Positions 59,924 to 64,000 of a stretch of DNA of 64,000 nucleotides are shown piece by piece. The stretch's first letter is position 1; the number at the start of each line of letters is the position of its first letter. The notes under the pieces were generated by a model, which was not told the DNA's origin, did not search any database, and was given only the letters and a program-made list of their open reading frames with translations. Source of the stretch: an uncultured Ilumatobacter sp. (GTDB lineage Bacteria; Actinomycetota; Acidimicrobiia; Acidimicrobiales; Ilumatobacteraceae); contig CALKNK010000020.1 in assembly GCA_938091165.1 (NCBI GenBank), positions 1 to 64,000 on the forward strand, written 5' to 3'. A program made the position numbers and the translations under genes.

Positions 59924-60991
59924 TTATGAAACAGATAGTGCGTCGTCCAGGCGAAGCCGGACGAGCTTGCCGGAGGCGTTTCGTGGCAACTCATCGACGA
60001 ACATCACTTTCGCCGGGCACTTGTAACGAGCGGCGTGATCGAGGCAGAACTCGATGAACGTCTCTTCGTCGACATTGGCATCGTTACGCACGACGACAGA
60101 GGCCTTGACTGCCTCGCCGGTGGGCGGGTGAGGTACGCCGACAACTCCTGCCTCATGCACGTCGGGGTGCATTGTCAGCACACCTTCAACCTCGGCCGGG
60201 CACACGTTGAAGTCAGACACTATGACGAGATCCTTGGCACGATCGACGAGGTAGAGAAAGCCGTCGCCATCAGCGACCGCCATGTCACCGGTCTGGTGCC
60301 ATCCGTCCGGCGAAAGAACCAGTGCACTCGCCCGTTCGTCTCGGTAGTAGCCAGGAAAACGTTGGCACCACAGACTCAGACTTCGCCGATGTCACCGACG
60401 AGGGCGTCATGGCCTTCGGTGTTGATCAGACGGATCTCAACCCCATCGAAAGCACGACCGACCGAACCGGGCTGAATCGATGCGCCGAGCGAGGTCGCGG
60501 CCGTCGCAGAGGTTTTGGTCAGGCCATATCCCTCCGCTACCTCGACGCCAAAGCATTCACGCATTGCCTGGAATGTGGCAGCCGGCGGCCTCGAAGCACC
60601 AGACAGAGCTAGGCGCACTGACGCGAACGTGTTCGTCGGGAGTTTGTCGAAGTGCGTGAATGTTGTCCACATTTCGGGAGCGCCCGGCATAACCGCGACC
60701 TGCCGACCCGAAATCGACTCGACTGCCGTGTGCGGGTCGAAGCGCTGCATGAGCATCACAGTTGCGCCGACCGCCGGGCCAGTTGTCATTACGACGTTGA
60801 GGCCGAAGATGTGGAAGAGCGGGAGCACGCCGTAAATCAGATCGCTCGGTTTGAGGATCTCGATGGCTTTGCTCTGTTTGATGTTGGCGCCATTGTTGCC
60901 GTGGGTGAGGCGGGCGGCGCGCGGCGGACCCGCTGTGCCGCTGGTAAAAGTGAGGTCAGCGTCGTGGTTGCATGCGACCTCAACAATTGGA
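59924..60991 (-). pseudogene. acyl-CoA synthetase pseudogene, 3' part
   Basis: Middle and C-terminal parts of an AMP-binding (ANL-family) acyl-CoA ligase. The P-loop LTFTSGTAGPPRAARLTHGN, then VLPLFHIFGLNVVM, VAEGYGLTKTSA, and after the break the LVDRAKDLVIVSDFNVCPAE and ELPRNASGKLVR motifs (catalytic Lys) are intact. Two lesions break the frame: an in-frame TGA at 60376-60378 and a one-base deletion near 60350-60352 (CTGGGC to CTGGC). The 5' part lies at 61967-62372, beyond the inserted segment. With the insert removed and the deleted base restored, the gene is 489 codons, exactly in frame. Confidence 0.88.
60984..60991. repeat. 8-bp direct repeat, left copy, flanking the peroxiredoxin insert
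   Basis: CAATTGGA. The second copy is at 61967-61974. One copy belongs to the original synthetase gene. Confidence 0.85.
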
Positions 60992-61966
60992 AGAGGCAGC
61001 GTTATTATGCAAACCGGATTGTTTAAGTAAATCTGCAATCAAATCTCCCAGCCCCACTACTGGGTCTTCGAGTTCAACAGGCGACACATTGACACACCCG
61101 CGAACGCACCCGAAAGAGAGCTCATCATGGCCATCCGACTCGGCGACACTGCACCCGACTTCACCGCCGCAACCACCCACGGCGACATCAGTTTCCACGA
61201 GTGGCTCGGCAACTCGTGGGGCGTGCTGTTCAGCCACCCGAAGGACTTCACGCCCGTCTGCACGACCGAACTCGGCACTGTCGCAGCCCTGAAGCCAGAG
61301 TTCGACAAACGCAATACCAAAGTGATCGGACTATCGGTCGACCCCGTCGACAGCCACGTCGAATGGGAAAAAGACATCGAGGAAGTCGTTGGCACCGCCG
61401 TGAACTTCCCGATGATCGGTGACCCCGATCGCGCCGTGGCAAATGCCTACGACATGATCCACGAAAACGCGAACGACACCCTCACGGTTCGTTCGGTGTT
61501 CATCATCGGGCCTGACAAGAAGGTCAAGCTCACTCTCACCTACCCGGCATCGACCGGCCGCAACTTTAACGAGATCCTGCGCGTGATTGACAGCCTGCAG
61601 CTCACGGCTGATCACAAGGTCGCCACACCCGCCAACTGGAACGACGGCGACGACGTCATCATCGTCCCCGCATTGTCTGAGGACGAAGCCAAGGAACTTT
61701 TCCCCGCTGGATGGGAACCCGTGAAGCCCTACCTCCGCGTGACCAAACAGCCGAACCGCTGATTGGAACCAGTTCGCCTCGACCCAGGCGCGAACCAGTG
61801 GAATAAGACAGTGAAAATGATCCGCTGGCGACGCTCAAATCTATGTCGCGCTAATCGGCACCGTGACGCGATCGGCCGGATGATCCTCATTTTTGTTAGT
61901 GGCACCGCCCAAGCCAGTGGCGGCGTAGCCGCTTGGCGACAGTGGGCCAGATGAACTTCTCAGCTG
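60992..61966. mobile_element. 975-bp inserted segment carrying a peroxiredoxin gene
   Basis: This segment separates the two halves of the acyl-CoA synthetase gene and is flanked by perfect 8-bp copies of CAATTGGA. Removal of it with one repeat copy restores the synthetase sequence (ANPAPIVEVACNHD). There is no transposase and no visible terminal inverted repeat, so it does not look like a standard insertion sequence. It contains 135 bp upstream of the peroxiredoxin gene, the gene, a hairpin after it, and about 200 bp with a dyad near 61908-61936. Confidence 0.7.
61127..61762 (+). CDS. 1-Cys peroxiredoxin, Prx6/AhpC-TSA type (211 aa)
   Basis: The peroxidatic Cys is in FTPVCTTELG, with the start IRLGDTAPDFTAATTHG and the Prx6-type C-terminal domain GDDVIIVPALSEDEAKELFP. 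The usual 2-Cys resolving Cys is absent. It reduces hydrogen peroxide and organic hydroperoxides. GAAAGAGAG before the ATG is the ribosome-binding site, and TTGACA lies 35 bases upstream. A stem of about 7 bp near 61775-61800 may end transcription. The gene is intact and sits in an insert within a decayed synthetase gene. Confidence 0.93.
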   Translation: MAIRLGDTAPDFTAATTHGDISFHEWLGNSWGVLFSHPKDFTPVCTTELGTVAALKPEFDKRNTKVIGLSVDPVDSHVEWEKDIEEVVGTAVNFPMIGDPDRAVANAYDMIHENANDTLTVRSVFIIGPDKKVKLTLTYPASTGRNFNEILRVIDSLQLTADHKVATPANWNDGDDVIIVPALSEDEAKELFPAGWEPVKPYLRVTKQPNR

Positions 61967-61974
61967 CAATTGGA
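61967..61974. repeat. 8-bp direct repeat, right copy, flanking the peroxiredoxin insert
   Basis: CAATTGGA, identical to 60984-60991. Confidence 0.85.
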
Positions 61975-62372
61975 GCAGGGTTGGCGTTGAGAAGCTCATC
62001 GATCGATTGCGTTTCCTTCGACCCAGATCCGTGTTCAGAGCTGATGACCTTGGCGACCGTCGGCGCTTGAGAGCGATCGACGTTTGCCCATGTGCCAGCG
62101 CTCAACTTCTCGATGACAACTACCTTGGCTCCGACAGATGCAATCTCGTTCTCAAGTTCCGGTGTGAGACCCAGCGGGTTGAGCGGGACAGCAACAGCAC
62201 CGATACCTACCGTGGCGAAATAGGTAATCACGAAGTTGCGGCCGTTGCCACACAGCAGAGCGCCTCGGTCGCCGCGCCCGACACCAATCGAGGTAAAACC
62301 TCCGCAAAGGTGGTCAATTTGGCCACGCAATTCGCCGTAGGTCGTTGTTCGATTCCGACTGATCAAGGTCAC
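61967..62372 (-). pseudogene. acyl-CoA synthetase pseudogene, 5' part
   Basis: N-terminal part of the same ligase: TLISRNRTTTYGELRGQIDH, VGRGDRGALLCGNGRNFVITY and AVPLNPLGLTPELENEIASV are typical of ANL enzymes. A GTG at 62372 begins the frame, but similarity continues upstream (NIANVLDGYFADS, to about 62411) where no start codon exists: the expected ATG position reads AAG. So the start may also be lost. The reading frame runs through the repeat into the insert and ends there after about 20 unrelated residues. Confidence 0.82.
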
Positions 62373-62431
62373 CGAATCTGCGAAATAGCCGTCAAGGACG
62401 TTCGCGATATTCTTTGAGGTTTACTGTTTAT

Positions 62432-62515
62432 TCAGAGTCGGACCAGCGAAATAACGCCCGCAACGAGAATCACTAGAAGGAGAAGTCCGAGGGCAAGGGT
62501 GGTCGCTGGCCGCAT
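62432..62515 (-). CDS. 27-residue single-helix membrane peptide
   Basis: MRPATTLALGLLLLVILVAG and then VISLVRL form one transmembrane helix with an Arg at either end. The ATG at 62515 has a strong TACAAT -10 box 6 bases upstream, so a leaderless transcript is likely. I recognise no family. Small peptides of this kind often bind membrane complexes. It lies between tag and the synthetase pseudogene, in the same direction as both. Confidence 0.5.
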   Translation of the reverse strand: MRPATTLALGLLLLVILVAGVISLVRL

Positions 62516-62521
62516 TAGCTC

Positions 62522-62527
62522 ATTGTA
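62522..62527 (-). promoter_or_regulatory. -10 box of 27-residue membrane peptide
   Basis: TACAAT on the minus strand, then GAGCTA and the ATG at 62515. It lies inside no other gene. Confidence 0.5.
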
Positions 62528-62589
62528 CCGAATGGCCGGCAACGCTACCCGGAGTCCTAACGTTGCTGATCCTCCAAAGCCCGGCGCGG

Positions 62590-63210
62590 TCAGTCGGCTG
62601 GACGAATCGTACGGCCGGACAGAAACGCTGCTCGTGCTGCTCCGCACGCATCGTGCACGAAACACGACGTCTCATGATCGTTGCTCAACCCCTCTGATTG
62701 CATAAACGCATAAGCAGTTGTCGGGCCGAAGAACTTCCAGCCGCGCTGCTTTAGGTCCTTGGCGAGTGCAGCGGATCGTTTGGTCTGAACTGGAATGCCG
62801 CCATCGGGCTGGCGATCGGGCGTCGTGACCGCCCACTCCCAAACCCAGTCAACGAGCGACCCTTCGACCTGGGCCAGCTCGACGGCGCGTTGAGCGTTGT
62901 TAATGGTTGCTTCGATCTTGCCTCGATGCCGGATGATGCCCACGTCATCGAGCAGTCGCTCAACATCATCGCTTCCAAATTCTGCTACTGCCCTGTAGTC
63001 AAAGTCAGCGAATACTTCGCGGAAACGAGGACGCTTGAGGAGGATTGTGAGCCAGCTCAGCCCCGCCTGGAAACCTTCAAGGCAAATCTTCTCAAATAGA
63101 CGGAACTCATCAACTGTCGGCCGACCCCACTCGGCATCGTGGTATTCCAGATAGGTGTCGTTCCCTGTGGGCCAGACACAGCGCACAGGTTCGAGATTTG
63201 CTGCCTTCAT
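62590..63210 (-). CDS. tag: DNA-3-methyladenine glycosylase I (206 aa)
   Basis: Base-excision repair enzyme that removes 3-methyladenine. Zinc ligands are the Cys in EPVRCVWP, the His in EYHDAEWG, and the His and Cys in SNDHETSC. The middle part CLEGFQAGLSWLTILLKRPR and GIIRHRGKIEATINNA match E. coli Tag closely. The length is normal. Confidence 0.95.
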   Translation of the reverse strand: MKAANLEPVRCVWPTGNDTYLEYHDAEWGRPTVDEFRLFEKICLEGFQAGLSWLTILLKRPRFREVFADFDYRAVAEFGSDDVERLLDDVGIIRHRGKIEATINNAQRAVELAQVEGSLVDWVWEWAVTTPDRQPDGGIPVQTKRSAALAKDLKQRGWKFFGPTTAYAFMQSEGLSNDHETSCFVHDACGAARAAFLSGRTIRPAD

Positions 63211-63248
63211 TGTGACGAAGCATGCCAGTTCACTGCCGGGAGCCGGCG

Positions 63249-63626
63249 TTACGGAGCACCGGAGGTATCTGCATCGTGATCAAGATCGGAAGAACCAGAC
63301 TCTGCGCAGGCGGTGAGGAAGTCGGCAAGGTCATCTTCACCGTCAAGAGCCAAGTCGACTTGCCCGTACGAAGCACGGGCGAGCACATGCGTGGCCACCG
63401 GCGACGTGAGGAGTTGCAGCACGACGACGAGAACCAACGCCACGGCAGCATCAAACGTTCCGATCTCGATCGCCGCACCAACCGACACGAGCATGAGGCC
63501 CAGCGTCGGCGCCTTGGCCGCTGCGTGAGCGCGTGACATCAGATCGCGGAACCGAATGACACCGATGCCACCAATCATCGTGAGCGTCGCTCCGGTGATC
63601 ATGAAGATGCTGGCAACAATGCCCAT
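63249..63626 (-). CDS. mrpG: Na+/H+ antiporter subunit G, Mrp/Mnh type (125 aa)
   Basis: Three-helix subunit of the multi-subunit Mrp antiporter. Signature: MITGATLTMIGGIGVIRFRD followed by LMSRAHAAAKAPTLGLMLV. The C-terminal 35 residues are acidic. One base overlap with mrpF. Confidence 0.9.
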   Translation of the reverse strand: MGIVASIFMITGATLTMIGGIGVIRFRDLMSRAHAAAKAPTLGLMLVSVGAAIEIGTFDAAVALVLVVVLQLLTSPVATHVLARASYGQVDLALDGEDDLADFLTACAESGSSDLDHDADTSGAP

Positions 63627-63877
63627 CAGCCGCCCCTCCGCTCCACAAAACGCCCAAGTGCCACTGTGCCGACGAACCCAACGAGCGACACCACCAAAAC
63701 TGTGGAGAGCGTGACACCGCTATCGACACGAGCCGCAGCGACGATGATGCCGCTCACCACGACCGAAAGCACGCCATCCAGTGCAACAACCCGATCGGGA
63801 ATAGACGGGCCGCGGAGGACCCGGAACATGAATGCCGATAAGGCAACGGTCAGCAACAACAACGGAACGACGATCAT
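63626..63877 (-). CDS. mrpF: Na+/H+ antiporter subunit F, Mrp/Mnh type (83 aa)
   Basis: Small three-helix subunit with FRVLRGPSIPDRVVALDGV, the conserved segment of MrpF/MnhF. It overlaps the upstream mrpE stop (ATGA). Confidence 0.9.
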   Translation of the reverse strand: MIVVPLLLLTVALSAFMFRVLRGPSIPDRVVALDGVLSVVVSGIIVAAARVDSGVTLSTVLVVSLVGFVGTVALGRFVERRGG

Positions 63878-64000
63878 GACGACACGTCCTTTTCGATAAA
63901 CATTGCTGCTAGCTCAGCATCGAGTCGTGGCAACTCGTTAGCCGAACCGAACGCCTTGATGGCCAGACGTTCAAGTCGGAGTACATCACGATGTACTGCG
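63874..64000 (-). CDS. mrpE: Na+/H+ antiporter subunit E, C-terminal part only
   Basis: The last 41 codons of a frame that continues beyond the window read VLRLERLAIKAFGSANELPR and a short acidic end. This resembles the MrpE C-terminus, and the gene order E-F-G is standard. The N-terminal membrane part is outside the window. Confidence 0.65.
   Translation of the reverse strand, partial: AVHRDVLRLERLAIKAFGSANELPRLDAELAAMFIEKDVSS

Noticed and set aside
61763..61954. 63-codon frame downstream of the peroxiredoxin
   Set aside because: It overlaps the hairpin after the gene, has no start signal of its own, and its translation is Arg/Trp-rich.
60992..61966. Insertion sequence or composite transposon
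   Set aside because: No transposase frame and no inverted repeats at the ends. Only the 8-bp direct repeats and a cargo gene are present.

Overview
The window reads as chromosomal DNA of a high-GC Gram-positive bacterium (Actinobacteria), most probably of the class Acidimicrobiia. The phylum-level call rests on gene content: a mycobacterial-type acyl-ACP desaturase, a menaquinone-type 14-subunit Nuo complex linked to a geranylgeranyl-reductase-family gene, a rex-hemA-hemC-hemD operon, an SDR/acyltransferase pair like mycobacterial Rv0501-Rv0502, Tat-exported M23 peptidases, and many genes whose -10 box lies 6-7 bases before the start codon (leaderless transcripts). The class is an inference. 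I see no tRNA, rRNA, CRISPR array, phage or transposase gene.

Layout. 1-6229: a partial S4-domain RNA-binding protein, an acyl-ACP desaturase with a palindromic operator over its promoter, a CopC-CopD fusion, ThpR, a GNAT acetyltransferase, a nitroreductase and a HAD phosphatase. 6491-28738 (minus strand): one very long respiratory operon. It starts with an unknown membrane protein, a 2[4Fe-4S] ferredoxin, a b6-type cytochrome b in two parts, a Rieske protein, a diheme cytochrome c and another unknown membrane protein, then continues into nuoABCD, an extra lipoprotein gene, and nuoEFGHIJKLMN. 29007-32106 (plus): a monoheme cytochrome c, a geranylgeranyl-reductase-family flavoprotein and a hydroxyacid dehydrogenase, divergent from that operon. 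A Rex-type operator lies between the two divergent units. 32288-42727: metallophosphoesterase, RDD protein, META lipoprotein, acyl-CoA carboxylase beta chain, a second CopC-CopD protein without copper ligands, a small lipoprotein, dnaX and recR.

42878-49547: a possible 2-oxoglutarate dioxygenase, two Tat-exported M23 peptidases, then an SDR, a degenerate acyltransferase, an alpha/beta hydrolase and an FAD oxidoreductase in one operon, and a membrane-anchored protein. 49592-59800: the haem block hemL, hemB, hemD, hemC, hemA and rex, interrupted by two envelope-protein genes. 59924-62372: an acyl-CoA synthetase pseudogene split by a 975-bp segment that carries a complete 1-Cys peroxiredoxin gene and is flanked by perfect 8-bp direct repeats. 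62432-64000: a 27-residue membrane peptide, tag, and the end of an Mrp/Mnh antiporter operon (mrpEFG).

The functional core is redox biology. Complex I passes electrons from NADH to menaquinone, the b6-type complex passes them to c cytochromes, the reductase probably saturates a prenyl chain such as that of menaquinone, and the hem genes make the haem. Rex, whose operator-like sites lie before rex-hemACD and before the respiratory operon, probably ties this set to NADH/NAD+ balance. The strongest anomaly is the precisely reconstructable insertion of the peroxiredoxin segment into the synthetase gene.
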